A stretch of 64,000 nucleotides of DNA from Rikenella sp031549665 (GCA_031549665.1 JAVBPJ010000007.1:109090-173089), one strand, 5' to 3'. Positions 16,942-25,467 are shown, counted from the stretch's first letter. Program-made: numbers and translations. Notes: generated by a model not told the origin, from the sequence alone.

Positions 16942-18276
16942 ATGAGATATACGCGCTTTGTTTTATACGCCCTTTTACTGTTCGTATCGGCCGCGTCCGT
17001 CCGGGCGACCGAACTGTACGACCGCCTGATGGCCCTGGAGCGGGTAACCTCGGTGGAGGAGCTTCCCAAAGGCTTTTTCGCCGAACGCTATGTGGTTACG
17101 TTCGAACAATGGCTCGACGGGAAAAGCCCCGCCCGGGGCAAGTTCGAACAACGTGTGGTGGTTGCGCACGCAGGATTCGACCGTACCACCCTGCTCGTTA
17201 CCGAGGGATACGGCGGGAGCCGCGCCCTGAACGAACGCTACCGCGAGGAGATTTCGCAACGCTTGGGTTCGAACCAGGTGTTTGTGGAACACCGCTATTT
17301 CGGCGAATCGGTTCCCGACCCCTGCCGCTGGGAATACCTCACGGCCGAAGCCGCCGCCGCCGACCTGCACGCCGTGCGCGAGGCGATGGGGAGCTTTTAC
17401 CGCGAACGATGGATCGCCTCGGGGATAAGCAAGGGGGGCGAAAATGCCCTGATCTACCAAATGTACTACCCTGCGGATGTCGATGCGGTGGTGGCCTACG
17501 TGGCTCCCGTGTGCTTCGGAGTGGAGGATCCGCGCAGCATCGATTTTCTGGAAGGGCAGGTCGGAACCTCCGAACAACGCGCCCTGGTGCGCGAATTCCA
17601 GCGCGAGGTGCTTTCCCGCCGGGAACATTTGGTTCCCCTGCTGTCCGAGTACTGCGACCTGCACGGGTACGACTTCGATGTGTCGATTGACGAGGCCTTC
17701 GATTTCATGGTGCTGGAATACGGGTTTGCCCTGTGGCAGTGGGGTACCGCTCCGGCGGTGATTCCCGAGTCGGATTCCCCCCACGAAGAGTTGTTCGACC
17801 ACCTGGTGGCCGTCTCCATGCCCAGCTATTTTGCAAAAAGCAGTTCGGCCGAATTGCGGCCCTTTTTCGTGCAGGCCTCCCGCGAGTTGGGCTACTATGC
17901 CTACGACGTAAGGCCTTTCGAGGGGTTGCTCAAGCTCGCCACGACCAAGGGATACGTCTCGCGCGTGTTCCTGCCCGCCGACCAGGGCAAGATCCGTTAC
18001 AGCGACCAACTGAGCCGCCGCCTGGCAGCCTACTACCGTGCGAACGATCCGCGGGTGCTGGTGCTGTACGGCGCGAACGATCCCTGGACTTCGATGGGCC
18101 TTGGCGAAGAGTTTTTCGAAGGAAAACAGCAGATGCGCCGCGTGGTAGTTCCCGAAGGGAGCCACCGTTCGCGCCTGCGCAACCTCGACGCCTCGGAACA
18201 GGAGGAGCTTTGGAACCGGCTTGAAAGCTGGGTATTGTTTCCCTCCCAACCCGCCCAAACTTCCGGAAAGCCGTGA
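16942..18276 (+). CDS. Secreted S37-type (PS-10) peptidase
   Basis: A 444-residue predicted secreted serine peptidase, probably an aminopeptidase of MEROPS family S37 (S28/S37 alpha-beta hydrolase group). Signal peptide residues 1-22 (ending VRA). The nucleophile lies in ASGISKGGENALIYQ (Ser about 156); the acid is probably in LYGANDPWTS and the histidine in VPEGSHRSRLRN near the C-terminus. HRYFGESVPDP is a shared S28/S37 motif. It starts 4 nt after the glycosyltransferase stop and its TGA overlaps the prmA GTG. Confidence 0.85.
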   Translation: MRYTRFVLYALLLFVSAASVRATELYDRLMALERVTSVEELPKGFFAERYVVTFEQWLDGKSPARGKFEQRVVVAHAGFDRTTLLVTEGYGGSRALNERYREEISQRLGSNQVFVEHRYFGESVPDPCRWEYLTAEAAAADLHAVREAMGSFYRERWIASGISKGGENALIYQMYYPADVDAVVAYVAPVCFGVEDPRSIDFLEGQVGTSEQRALVREFQREVLSRREHLVPLLSEYCDLHGYDFDVSIDEAFDFMVLEYGFALWQWGTAPAVIPESDSPHEELFDHLVAVSMPSYFAKSSSAELRPFFVQASRELGYYAYDVRPFEGLLKLATTKGYVSRVFLPADQGKIRYSDQLSRRLAAYYRANDPRVLVLYGANDPWTSMGLGEEFFEGKQQMRRVVVPEGSHRSRLRNLDASEQEELWNRLESWVLFPSQPAQTSGKP

Positions 18277-19097
18277 AATACGTTGAATACACCGTAACCG
18301 TTCCCTCGGAACAGGCCGCCGATCTGCTGGTGGCCGAACTGGCCGAGCGGGGATTCGACAGCTTCGGCGAGTTTGCCGACGGGACGATCGCCTGCTACCT
18401 ACCCGCCGTCCAGGAGGAGCGTGAGGCGATCGAGGCCCTGCTGGCCGAAATGGGCTACCGTTTTGCGCGGGTCGAAATCGAAGACCAGAATTGGAACGCG
18501 GCGTGGGAATCGAACTTTGAACCCATCGACGTGGAGGGGCGCTGCTACGTGCGCGCTCCGTTCCACGCACCCCGGCCCGACTACGAGTACGAAATTGTGA
18601 TTATGCCCAAAATGTCCTTCGGAACGGGCCACCACGCCACCACCCACCTGATGGTGGGCCAAATGCTCCGGCACCGTTTCGACGGGCAGTCGGGCCTCGA
18701 TATGGGCAGCGGAACAGGCATCCTGGCCATTTTGGCCGCCCGGCTGGGCGCCGTGGTGGTCGATGCCATCGACATCGATACGTGGGCCTACGAAAACTGC
18801 GTGGAAAACATCGAAACCAACGGCGTGCAGGGGGTCGTCTGTCCGATTTTGGGCGACGCGCAGGCCTTTGCAGGCCGCCGATACGACTTTGTGCTGGCCA
18901 ACATCAACCGCAACATCCTGCTTGCCGACCTGCCCCGCTATGCCGAATCGCTCCGGCCCGGAGGCCTGCTGCTGATGAGTGGATTGCTCGAAATAGACCT
19001 GCCCGTGCTTTCCCAAGCGGCCCAACAACGGGGCTTCGCCGTGGTCGACCGCCGTACCCGGGACGGCTGGGCGCTCCTTGAATGCGTGAAACAATGA
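18273..19097 (+). CDS. prmA: Ribosomal protein L11 methyltransferase
   Basis: SAM-dependent methylation of L11. It has 274 residues, with a GTG start at 18273 inside the overlap GTGA with the preceding gene. The N-terminal L11-recognition domain (about 1-90) includes DQNWNAAWESNFEPI. The methyltransferase domain has MSFGTGHHATTHLM, LDMGSGTGILAILAARLGA (SAM loop) and VLANINRNILL (NPPF-like N-I-N motif of PrmA). It overlaps the next gene by ATGA. Confidence 0.95.
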   Translation: MKYVEYTVTVPSEQAADLLVAELAERGFDSFGEFADGTIACYLPAVQEEREAIEALLAEMGYRFARVEIEDQNWNAAWESNFEPIDVEGRCYVRAPFHAPRPDYEYEIVIMPKMSFGTGHHATTHLMVGQMLRHRFDGQSGLDMGSGTGILAILAARLGAVVVDAIDIDTWAYENCVENIETNGVQGVVCPILGDAQAFAGRRYDFVLANINRNILLADLPRYAESLRPGGLLLMSGLLEIDLPVLSQAAQQRGFAVVDRRTRDGWALLECVKQ

Positions 19098-19618
19098 TGC
19101 TCCAAAATCCCCTTGTGCGCCTTCGGGCGATGGAACCCGCCGACATCGACCGGATGTACCGCTGGGAGAACGACACCTCGCTGTGGGTGCATGGCAACGC
19201 CACGCGCCCGTTTTCGCGGGCCGTGCTGAACGAACTGATTGTCCAGTCCTCGACCGACCTGTTCGCCGCTGGCCAGTTGCGGCTCATTATCGAGCGTACC
19301 CAGGATGGCGAGGCCGTCGGATGCATCGACCTGTTCGAGGTCGATCCGCTGCATCGCCGCGCAGGAGTGGGCATCCTGATCTACGAACCCGCGGATCGTG
19401 GAAAAGGGTACGGCCTCGCCGCCCTCGAGCTGCTGATCGGGTATGCGATCGACCACCTCGGACTCAGGCAACTCTATGCCGACGTGCCGGAATCGAACCT
19501 GGCGAGCCGCCGCCTGTTTTTGCGTGCCGGATTTACCGAAAGCGGGCATCGCCGAGCCTGGGTGCGGACCGAGGACGGAACCTACGAAGACGCCCTTTTC
19601 ATGCAACTGATCCCATAA
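19094..19618 (+). CDS. GNAT N-acetyltransferase
   Basis: A 174-residue GNAT of the RimJ/SpeG-like group. The N-terminal region RLRAMEPADIDRMYRWEND, an acetyl-CoA loop around RRAGVGILIYEPADRGKGYG and the C-terminal NLASRRLFLRAGFTESGHRR are standard. I take the ATG at 19094, which overlaps the prmA stop (ATGA); an in-frame ATG 12 nt upstream is possible. The substrate is unknown: polyamine or protein N-termini are both seen in relatives. Confidence 0.88.
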   Translation: MMLQNPLVRLRAMEPADIDRMYRWENDTSLWVHGNATRPFSRAVLNELIVQSSTDLFAAGQLRLIIERTQDGEAVGCIDLFEVDPLHRRAGVGILIYEPADRGKGYGLAALELLIGYAIDHLGLRQLYADVPESNLASRRLFLRAGFTESGHRRAWVRTEDGTYEDALFMQLIP

Positions 19619-19622
19619 CTCC

Positions 19623-20189
19623 ATGTCTCAGGAACTGATTGAACGAATCGAACTGCTGGAGGCCGAGAACCGCCGTTTGCGCGAACGCGAAAACGACGCC
19701 GTCGCCACCCTGCGCGTGTTGATCCAAAAAACGCCCTCGGCGGCCGTGGCCCTCGACCACGAGTTGCGCGTGCTGCACACCAACGCCCTTTTTCTCGACC
19801 TGCTCGACCACACCGGCCGTGCGCGGGCCGAGGCGGCGCCGGGCGGGGTAGGGGTACCCCTGTCGGAGCTGCTGGACGGAGAACTTTGCGCGGTGATCGG
19901 CTCGACCCACCGCTCGGGCGAGGAGCTCCTGCGCAGCGACCTCTCCATCGGCGGCGTTCCCTATGTACTGTCCGTGCTCAGTATCCGCCGCGGCCAACTT
20001 ACCATCGCCATTTTCCGCGCCATGTACGATCCCGCCCTGCTGGGCGAAGAGATCGCGGCCCGGCTGACCGAAACCGTCGACCGCAACCTGGCCATGATCC
20101 AACAGGTGGCCTCGTTGCTGGGCGAAGAGATTTCGGAAAATGCGAAAACCATTGCCTCGACCCTTAAACTGATGCAGGCCCGACGATGA
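19623..20189 (+). CDS. PAS-domain signalling protein
   Basis: A 188-residue cytoplasmic protein with an N-terminal coiled coil (ELIERIELLEAENRRLRERE), a single PAS-like domain (about 35-135: AVALDHELRVLHTNALFLDLLDHTG and SIGGVPYVLSVLSIRRGQ) and a C-terminal helical part (LLGEEISENAKTIASTLKLM). There is no catalytic domain. Its TGA overlaps the ATG of the SpoIIE phosphatase, so the two are translationally coupled. Such PAS/SpoIIE pairs are commonly found next to [FeFe]-hydrogenase operons in anaerobes. Here no hydrogenase gene follows. Confidence 0.75.
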   Translation: MSQELIERIELLEAENRRLRERENDAVATLRVLIQKTPSAAVALDHELRVLHTNALFLDLLDHTGRARAEAAPGGVGVPLSELLDGELCAVIGSTHRSGEELLRSDLSIGGVPYVLSVLSIRRGQLTIAIFRAMYDPALLGEEIAARLTETVDRNLAMIQQVASLLGEEISENAKTIASTLKLMQARR

Positions 20190-21370
20190 ACCGCGAAGAC
20201 CTGTTTGTCGAAATCGGCTGCCGCCAGGTGAATTGCAGGGGCGAACGGCTTTGCGGCGACCGCTTTCTGCACCGCACCCTGTCGTCCGAGGATCGCACCG
20301 TGATGATCCTCTCCGACGGCATGGGACACGGCGTAAAGGCCAACGTGCTTTCGACCCTCACGGCCTCGGTGTTCCTGGGGATGGCCGGATCGGGACTCGA
20401 CGTGGGCGAGGTGGCCCGGACCGTCATCAAAACGTTGCCCGTGTGCAATGTCCGCAAGCTCAGTTACTCGACCTTTACCCTGGTCAATATTGAACACCGC
20501 AGCGGCGAGGTCGAAATTGTGCAGTACGACAACCCGCCCGCCATGCTCTTCCGTCGCGGAGAACTCCGGCCGCTCGACTGGCAACGCATCGCCTACGAGG
20601 AACCCCACCCCGGAACGTTGCGTACGCTGGTGTCGGCCCGTTTTGCGATGCAGGAGGGCGACCGCATTGTGCTGGCCAGCGACGGCGTCACCCAAAGCGG
20701 ACTGGGCAGCGACCGCTACCCCTTTGGGTGGGGCGAGGCTGCTTTCGGCCGGTTTGTCGGCCAAACGCTCGCCGACGATCCCGATGGCGAGGCCGAGGCC
20801 CTGGCCGATGCCATTCTGACCCGTGCGCTCGACAACGACGCCGGCATTCCGCACGACGACATTACCGTGGCGGTGGTGCGGTTGCGCCGCCCCCGCAAGC
20901 TGCTGCTCTGCTCATGCCCTCCGTCGCTAACCTCCGACAACCGCATTTTGGCCGACTACCTGCGCGGATTCGAGGGCGTGAAACTGATTTGCGGCTACCC
21001 GATGGCGATGCTCGTGGCCAACGAGTGGGGCGTGCCAATCCGCAAGAACCTCACCTCGACCGATCCCGAAGTGCCGCCGGAATGGAACATCGACGGGGTC
21101 GATTTGGTTACAGAGGGGCTTACCACCCTGAGCAAAGTACTCGAAATACTGGAACATTACGCCGACATGCCCACCGGCCGGGGGGCTGCGTACCACGTCT
21201 GCACGCGGCTGCTGGCGTCGGACCGTATTGAAATGTGGATCGGGATGCGCGGCGCGGGAAGCGACCTCTCGCAAAGCGAGAGCCTGATGCTGCGCCGCAA
21301 AGTGCTGGCCTCGATTGCCAAAACCCTCGAAAAGAAATTTGCGAAACAAGTGGCTATCAATTATTTGTAG
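20186..21370 (+). CDS. SpoIIE-family protein phosphatase
   Basis: A 394-residue PP2C-type serine phosphatase. The metal-binding motif MILSDGMGHGVKAN is near residue 45, VLASDGVTQSGLGS near 165 and GIPHDDITVAVVRL near 220, so the SpoIIE catalytic core is intact. The C-terminal 160 residues (LICGYPMAMLVANEW, VDLVTEGLTTLSKVLEIL) form the extra domain seen in the hydrogenase-associated class of these phosphatases. It is the last gene of the operon from 15.8 kb; the following ftsE has its own promoter. Confidence 0.85.
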   Translation: MNREDLFVEIGCRQVNCRGERLCGDRFLHRTLSSEDRTVMILSDGMGHGVKANVLSTLTASVFLGMAGSGLDVGEVARTVIKTLPVCNVRKLSYSTFTLVNIEHRSGEVEIVQYDNPPAMLFRRGELRPLDWQRIAYEEPHPGTLRTLVSARFAMQEGDRIVLASDGVTQSGLGSDRYPFGWGEAAFGRFVGQTLADDPDGEAEALADAILTRALDNDAGIPHDDITVAVVRLRRPRKLLLCSCPPSLTSDNRILADYLRGFEGVKLICGYPMAMLVANEWGVPIRKNLTSTDPEVPPEWNIDGVDLVTEGLTTLSKVLEILEHYADMPTGRGAAYHVCTRLLASDRIEMWIGMRGAGSDLSQSESLMLRRKVLASIAKTLEKKFAKQVAINYL

Positions 21371-21411
21371 AAACCGCCCGGCGAGACGACCCCAAACCGT
21401 CTGAAAAATCC

Positions 21412-21419
21412 TACCTTTG
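21412..21419 (+). promoter_or_regulatory. Promoter -7 element for ftsE
   Basis: TACCTTTG followed by exactly 7 nt and the ATG. If functional it implies a leaderless or nearly leaderless mRNA. Confidence 0.5.
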
Positions 21420-21426
21420 TTCCGTT

Positions 21427-22119
21427 ATGGAATACTCCCCCCTGATCGACCTCCGAGAGGCCACCATCTACCAACGGGACGGCCGCACCGCCGTACTCCA
21501 GGGAGTCGATATGGCCGTCTATCCGGGCGAGATCGTCTACCTGGTGGGACGTGTGGGGAGTGGCAAAAGTTCGTTGCTGAAAACCCTGTACGGCGAGCTT
21601 CCCTTGCGGAAAGGATGGGGGCAAATCGCCGGATTCTCGCTCAAGGGACTTCCCCGGAAACAGATTCCCTACCTGCGCCGCAGCCTCGGCATCGTGTTTC
21701 AGGAGGCCTCGCTGCTCGGGGAGTACAACGTCTACCACAACCTCGAATTCGTGCTTCGCGCCACCGGTTGGAAGAACAAGAAGGAGATCGCCCACCGGAT
21801 CGAAGAGGTGCTGCACGCCACCCAAACCGCCCACAAGGTGTCGGCCTATCCGCGCCAGCTCTCCGGCGGCGAGCGGCAGCGTGTGGCCATTGCTCGGGCG
21901 TTGCTCAACACTCCGCAGGTGATTTTGGCCGACGAACCCACCGCCAACCTCGACCCCGTGTCGACCACCGAGGTGATGCATCTGCTCCATGAAATAGCCT
22001 GCAGCGGCTGCGCCGTGCTGATCTCGACCCACAACCTGTCCACCATCCGGCAATGCCCGGGGCGCACCCTGCTGCTCGAAGATCAGTACCTGTGCGAGAT
22101 CGATCCGTCCGAATTTTAG
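21427..22119 (+). CDS. ftsE: Cell-division ABC ATPase FtsE
   Basis: A 230-residue ABC ATPase. Walker A GRVGSGKSSLL (about 36-46), Q-loop VFQEASLL, signature LSGGERQRVAIARAL, Walker B VILADEPTANLD and switch His in STHN. Length and the PRQLSGGERQR context fit FtsE, the partner of membrane protein FtsX in septal peptidoglycan hydrolase control. ftsX is not adjacent, so a MacB/LolD-type exporter ATPase cannot be strictly excluded. Start at the ATG at 21427 (MEYSPLIDL); upstream frame is the end of the SpoIIE gene. Confidence 0.85.
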   Translation: MEYSPLIDLREATIYQRDGRTAVLQGVDMAVYPGEIVYLVGRVGSGKSSLLKTLYGELPLRKGWGQIAGFSLKGLPRKQIPYLRRSLGIVFQEASLLGEYNVYHNLEFVLRATGWKNKKEIAHRIEEVLHATQTAHKVSAYPRQLSGGERQRVAIARALLNTPQVILADEPTANLDPVSTTEVMHLLHEIACSGCAVLISTHNLSTIRQCPGRTLLLEDQYLCEIDPSEF

Positions 22120-22141
22120 GCCGCTTCCACCGAAAATAGAC

Positions 22142-22149
22142 TATCTTTG
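22142..22149 (+). promoter_or_regulatory. Promoter -7 element for ssrA
   Basis: TATCTTTG (TAnnTTTG), about 40 nt before the mature tmRNA 5' end, leaving a short precursor leader for RNase P. Confidence 0.5.
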
Positions 22150-22188
22150 CCCTGTGGTACGTTTGCTATGTACCACCGCCGAACATTT

Positions 22189-22591
22189 GGGGCTGACCGG
22201 TTTTGACAGCGGGTATGAGTCTGGATGTAAGCATGCCGAGGGTTGTAAGGAGCCTCGTAAATCGGAACTTTCAAAAACCAAATGGCAATAATAGCTATCA
22301 ACTCGCTGCCTAATTTTACCAAGTAAAATTGCTTAATCCCGCAGGCCAAGGCGCTTGTGGGACGAGTACCCAGCCCTTCGGTCGTACGCTTTTTTGGCCG
22401 TCGGACACCGGGTATCAAACTTAAAAAGCAAGGAACGGGGACGGTTCGTGGCCCTGTTCCGAGATTCAGCGGACTACGGGATTGATTCGGTTGCCGCGCA
22501 CCAGCCTCTCCCCGACAACCAAGCGTGGATAAGCATGTAGAAAGCCTTTGGGTTCCTCGTTTGGACGAGGGTTCGATTCCCTCCAGCTCCA
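22189..22591 (+). ncRNA. ssrA: Transfer-messenger RNA (tmRNA)
   Basis: Rescues stalled ribosomes and tags truncated proteins. The 5' end GGGGCTGACCGGTTTTGACAGC and the 3' end with T-arm GGTTCGATTCC and CAGCTCC form the alanine tRNA-like acceptor (GGGGCTG/CAGCTCC, one G-U pair). The tag reading frame is at 22284-22313: GGC AAT AAT AGC TAT CAA CTC GCT GCC TAA, giving GNNSYQLAA, with the terminal LAA degron. After the discriminator A (22591) the genome reads CGA, so CCA is not encoded and must be added. Short reading frames across this region are spurious. Confidence 0.97.
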
Positions 22592-22593
22592 CG

Positions 22594-22623
22594 AATCGCG
22601 TTGATTTCCAACGCGATTTTTTT
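22594..22623 (+). terminator. Intrinsic terminator of ssrA
   Basis: AATCGCGTTG (22594-22603) pairs with CAACGCGATT (22609-22618), followed by a run of T to 22623. Confidence 0.9.
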
Positions 22624-22628
22624 GTAAA

Positions 22629-22664
22629 AGAAGCCCGCCAACGAAATCCGTTGGCGGGCTTCTT
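22629..22664. terminator. Bidirectional terminator between ssrA and the SUMF1-domain gene
   Basis: AGAAGCCCGCCAACG (22629-22643) pairs with its reverse complement ending at 22662 around a short loop, with T-rich flanks on both strands. It ends the minus-strand gene that stops at 22714. Confidence 0.85.
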
Positions 22665-22713
22665 TCGTCACTTGATCGCTTTTGCGATACATCCGGTATC
22701 TGCCTGCCTCGAA

Positions 22714-24258
22714 CTATGGAACGAGTACCAGGCGGAAGCCGACATTGCTGTCGCGGCTTTCCGGCCAGGAGTATCCAGCGCGAAAATCTAAAAGACAGCC
22801 CGCGCCATTGGATTCAACATGGCCGCCGCGAAGCGTGCGGAAAGTATGGGTGCTGTCCGACCAACCTTCGCACCACTCCTCGACGTTGCCGCTCATGTCG
22901 TGTATGCCGAGTTCGTTCGGAAGTTTCGTGCCGACGGGTTGGGTGCGTCCGCCGCTGTTGCCGTTAAACCACGCCACGTCGTAGACGCTGTTGCTGCCGC
23001 TAAGATCGTAACTCCGGCTTTGGTTTCCTCCCCGGGCGGCATATTCCCACTCGTCCGTTGTCGGCAAACGATATTTCTTTCCTGTGGCGGCGTTCAAGCG
23101 GGCGATAAATTCCTGTACGTCCTTCCAGTTCACTGTTTCCACAGGCAAGTTGTCGCCTTTCCAGGCACTCGGATTGTTGTCGGCGCCTATCATGGCTTTC
23201 CACTGGGCTTGCGTTATTTCGTATTTGCCGATGTAAAAGCTGCTCACGGTGACCGAATGGGTCGGTCCTCCGTCATTTTCGGCGCTACCCATTTGGAACG
23301 TGCCGCCCTCGACAAACACCATTTCGGGCTCGGCGGCATTCGCAGGAATCGTTCGTTTGTCATTTTTTCGACCAACGACCTTTTTAGTTTTCGTAATGAT
23401 ATGCGACCCTCCTGCGCAAATATCGCAGATAGTCGCCCCGGCAGGAATGTTTCCCTGCTCTATGGCGGGGTACGACATTGTAGTCTGGGTCGGTTGGGTG
23501 GAAAGTTTACGTGCCTCGGCAATGGCTCGGGTTGATAGGCCCTTCTGGTCATTGTGTTGATCCGCCGACAAGGCGGGGTCGTTTGTTTCCACAGGAACTT
23601 CATTCCCGTCCCAAACGTTCCGGTATTCGACGTTTAATTCGGCCTCTGTGTATGCTTTGGGCTGATAGGCTTTCTCGCCAGTCTTTTGGAAACGACCGTC
23701 CGAAGAGATCCGGTAAGTGATGTCGAAGCGTTGGGTATTGATAATGGAGGGTAGTTCTGCGGGGGTGAGCGGAGTTGGGTCGGTAACTTTCAGGTAATAG
23801 ACCGTAACTTTCATGTCCCGGTCAACCCTAAAACTTTTGATGTATAACCACTTTCCGTAGCCTTCGGTGATAAATCCGGCCTCCAGTTGGTCGATAAAAT
23901 CTCCGGTGGTGGTATAGGTAGCCAATACGGTACGGGACGTTACGTATTCGCCGACGGTGATCGGCACCAGGTAATAGTTCCCGTTTTGCGGCATCATTTT
24001 CAGCCTGGCCCATATTTCGCCCGGAATCTTGTCTTTGATGGTGCATTGCAGGTCGCGCCAAGAGTATTCTCCTACATGCCGCTCGGTATGGATAGGGCTA
24101 TTTCTTTGAGGCTGAGATTGCGGCACACAATCCGACAGGTACGGATAGTTTTCGTCGCTGTAGGTCGGCCACCAGTCGGAGAGTAGTTTTGGGGGCAGTT
24201 GGGCTAGTCCCGATGTGAATGCCAGCGCGAAGAGCAGGGCAAAGAAAAGTCGTTTCAT
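22714..24258 (-). CDS. Exported protein with C-terminal SUMF1/FGE-sulfatase domain
   Basis: A 514-residue protein with a signal peptide (residues 1-19, ending GLAQ). Residues about 20-250 match no family I recognise. A linker (about 255-300) has CDICAGG. The last 210 residues are a formylglycine-generating-enzyme-type fold: MVFVEGGTFQMGS, FYIGKYEITQAQW, PVETVNWKDVQEFIARLN, YRLPTTDEWEYAARGG and GNVEEWCEGW. In true FGE two active-site cysteines follow RGGSW; here the block reads RGGHVESNGAGC, so the first is Ser and only the second Cys remains. It is more likely a binding or non-catalytic SUMF1 protein. Base composition looks less GC-rich than its neighbours. Confidence 0.82.
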   Translation of the reverse strand: MKRLFFALLFALAFTSGLAQLPPKLLSDWWPTYSDENYPYLSDCVPQSQPQRNSPIHTERHVGEYSWRDLQCTIKDKIPGEIWARLKMMPQNGNYYLVPITVGEYVTSRTVLATYTTTGDFIDQLEAGFITEGYGKWLYIKSFRVDRDMKVTVYYLKVTDPTPLTPAELPSIINTQRFDITYRISSDGRFQKTGEKAYQPKAYTEAELNVEYRNVWDGNEVPVETNDPALSADQHNDQKGLSTRAIAEARKLSTQPTQTTMSYPAIEQGNIPAGATICDICAGGSHIITKTKKVVGRKNDKRTIPANAAEPEMVFVEGGTFQMGSAENDGGPTHSVTVSSFYIGKYEITQAQWKAMIGADNNPSAWKGDNLPVETVNWKDVQEFIARLNAATGKKYRLPTTDEWEYAARGGNQSRSYDLSGSNSVYDVAWFNGNSGGRTQPVGTKLPNELGIHDMSGNVEEWCEGWSDSTHTFRTLRGGHVESNGAGCLLDFRAGYSWPESRDSNVGFRLVLVP

Positions 24259-24308
24259 GGCTCCGATTTAATTTTCGTGTGCCAGTAAAGATACGGAGAT
24301 TATTCCGG

Positions 24309-24875
24309 TTAGTTCTCCGGAAAGAGATCGATCTCGCCCTCTTCGACCCTGCGGTACAGGGCCGCCAGGCGGGCCACTACGGGCGAAACGGCCTCCAGTA
24401 CGTCGGCGATGAATTGCTGCTGGTCGGGCCGGTCGCCGCCGTCGAGCCGGTGGATCATCGCCAGGTACAACGCACGGAAAAGGGCTTCGAGGTCGCTGAT
24501 CGACGCGTCGCCCAGCCGCTCTTTCAGCGTGGGAAGCTCGGGGGCCAGCGCCGCAAAGGCCGCAGCGTACTCCTTTCCCTCGGGAAGGGTCAACAGGCGG
24601 CTGTGTAGCTCCTCCAGATCGCGGATCAGGTGGAGCGTGTGGTCCAAGTGGCCCTGCCGTTCTTTTCCCTCGCTGCGGAGCAGGTCGGCCAGCTCCATAT
24701 ACCACAAAAACAGCTCTTGCTGCTGGGCGGCCGACAGCCCCGTGCAGGGTTCCACCAGGCGGCTGTAAATGGCCTCGGGCGAAAATTCAAGGGCGCGCAG
24801 CAAATCCTCCAACTGCCACAGGTAGAGGATGTATTCGGCAATGTTTTCTTTGCGTTTTTGGCGGGCGATGTACAT
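24309..24875 (-). CDS. DUF4924 family protein
   Basis: A 188-residue, largely helical cytoplasmic protein. The start IARQKRKENIAEYILYLWQLEDLLRAL is the hallmark of DUF4924, a family largely confined to Bacteroidetes and of unknown function. There is no signal peptide, membrane segment or catalytic motif. It follows the SpoU methyltransferase by 22 nt on the same strand and is likely co-transcribed with it. Confidence 0.8.
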   Translation of the reverse strand: MYIARQKRKENIAEYILYLWQLEDLLRALEFSPEAIYSRLVEPCTGLSAAQQQELFLWYMELADLLRSEGKERQGHLDHTLHLIRDLEELHSRLLTLPEGKEYAAAFAALAPELPTLKERLGDASISDLEALFRALYLAMIHRLDGGDRPDQQQFIADVLEAVSPVVARLAALYRRVEEGEIDLFPEN

Positions 24876-24897
24876 AATGGGGTCGGGTGGTTGGGGT

Positions 24898-25437
24898 TTA
24901 GGGTTGCGGTTCGGCCAGGCGTTTGAAGAATTCCCAAAGCACCACCCCCCCCGAAACGGCCACGTTGAGCGAGTGTTTGGTACCCACCTGCGGAATTTCG
25001 ATCGCCGTGTCGCACCGGTCGACGATGGTTTGCGACACTCCCTCGACCTCGTTGCCGAAGACCAGGGCGTAGCGGCCCGCGGGGTCGGCGGGAAAGCGAT
25101 CGGGGGCGTGCGCTCCGCGCACCTGTTCGACCGCCACGATCGTGTAGCCCTGTTGTTTGAGGTGTTCGACGGCCTCGGCGGTATCGGGACGGTGTTCCCA
25201 CGCCACGGTCAGTTCGGCTCCCAGGGCGCTTTTATGAATCTCGCGCGAGGGGGGAACGGCCGAAATGCCGCACAGCACGATCCGTTCGATGCCGAAAGCG
25301 TCGCAGGTGCGGAAAAACGACCCCACGTTGTGGGCCGACCGGATCTGATCCAGAACCACCGTGACAGCGAGTTTTTTAGCCTCGGCAAACTGGGTGGCCG
25401 AGGGGCGGGCAAGCTCCTGATAGGTTGTTTTCTGCAT
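24898..25437 (-). CDS. SpoU/TrmH-family RNA 2'-O-methyltransferase
   Basis: A 179-residue SPOUT methyltransferase. The three SpoU motifs are present: DQIRSAHNVGSFFRTCDAFG (motif 1), RYALVFGNEVEGVSQTIVD (motif 2) and IEIPQVGTKHSLNVAVSGGVVLWE (motif 3). It has only the catalytic domain with a short N-terminus, so it may act on tRNA like TrmL/TrmH; the target nucleotide is not deducible. I chose the ATG at 25437 (MQKTTYQEL) because the earlier ATG abuts the -7 motif. Confidence 0.88.
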   Translation of the reverse strand: MQKTTYQELARPSATQFAEAKKLAVTVVLDQIRSAHNVGSFFRTCDAFGIERIVLCGISAVPPSREIHKSALGAELTVAWEHRPDTAEAVEHLKQQGYTIVAVEQVRGAHAPDRFPADPAGRYALVFGNEVEGVSQTIVDRCDTAIEIPQVGTKHSLNVAVSGGVVLWEFFKRLAEPQP

Positions 25438-25459
25438 CTTTTTTTGGATTCTATGCATA

Positions 25460-25467
25460 CAAAAGTA
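25460..25467 (-). promoter_or_regulatory. Promoter -7 element for the SpoU-DUF4924 operon
   Basis: TACTTTTG (TAnnTTTG) on the minus strand, 22 nt before the ATG at 25437. On the + strand TACCTTTC (25481-25488) may serve hppA. Confidence 0.45.

Noticed and set aside
22116..22791. Short frames over the tmRNA region
   Set aside because: They lie within ssrA and its terminators.
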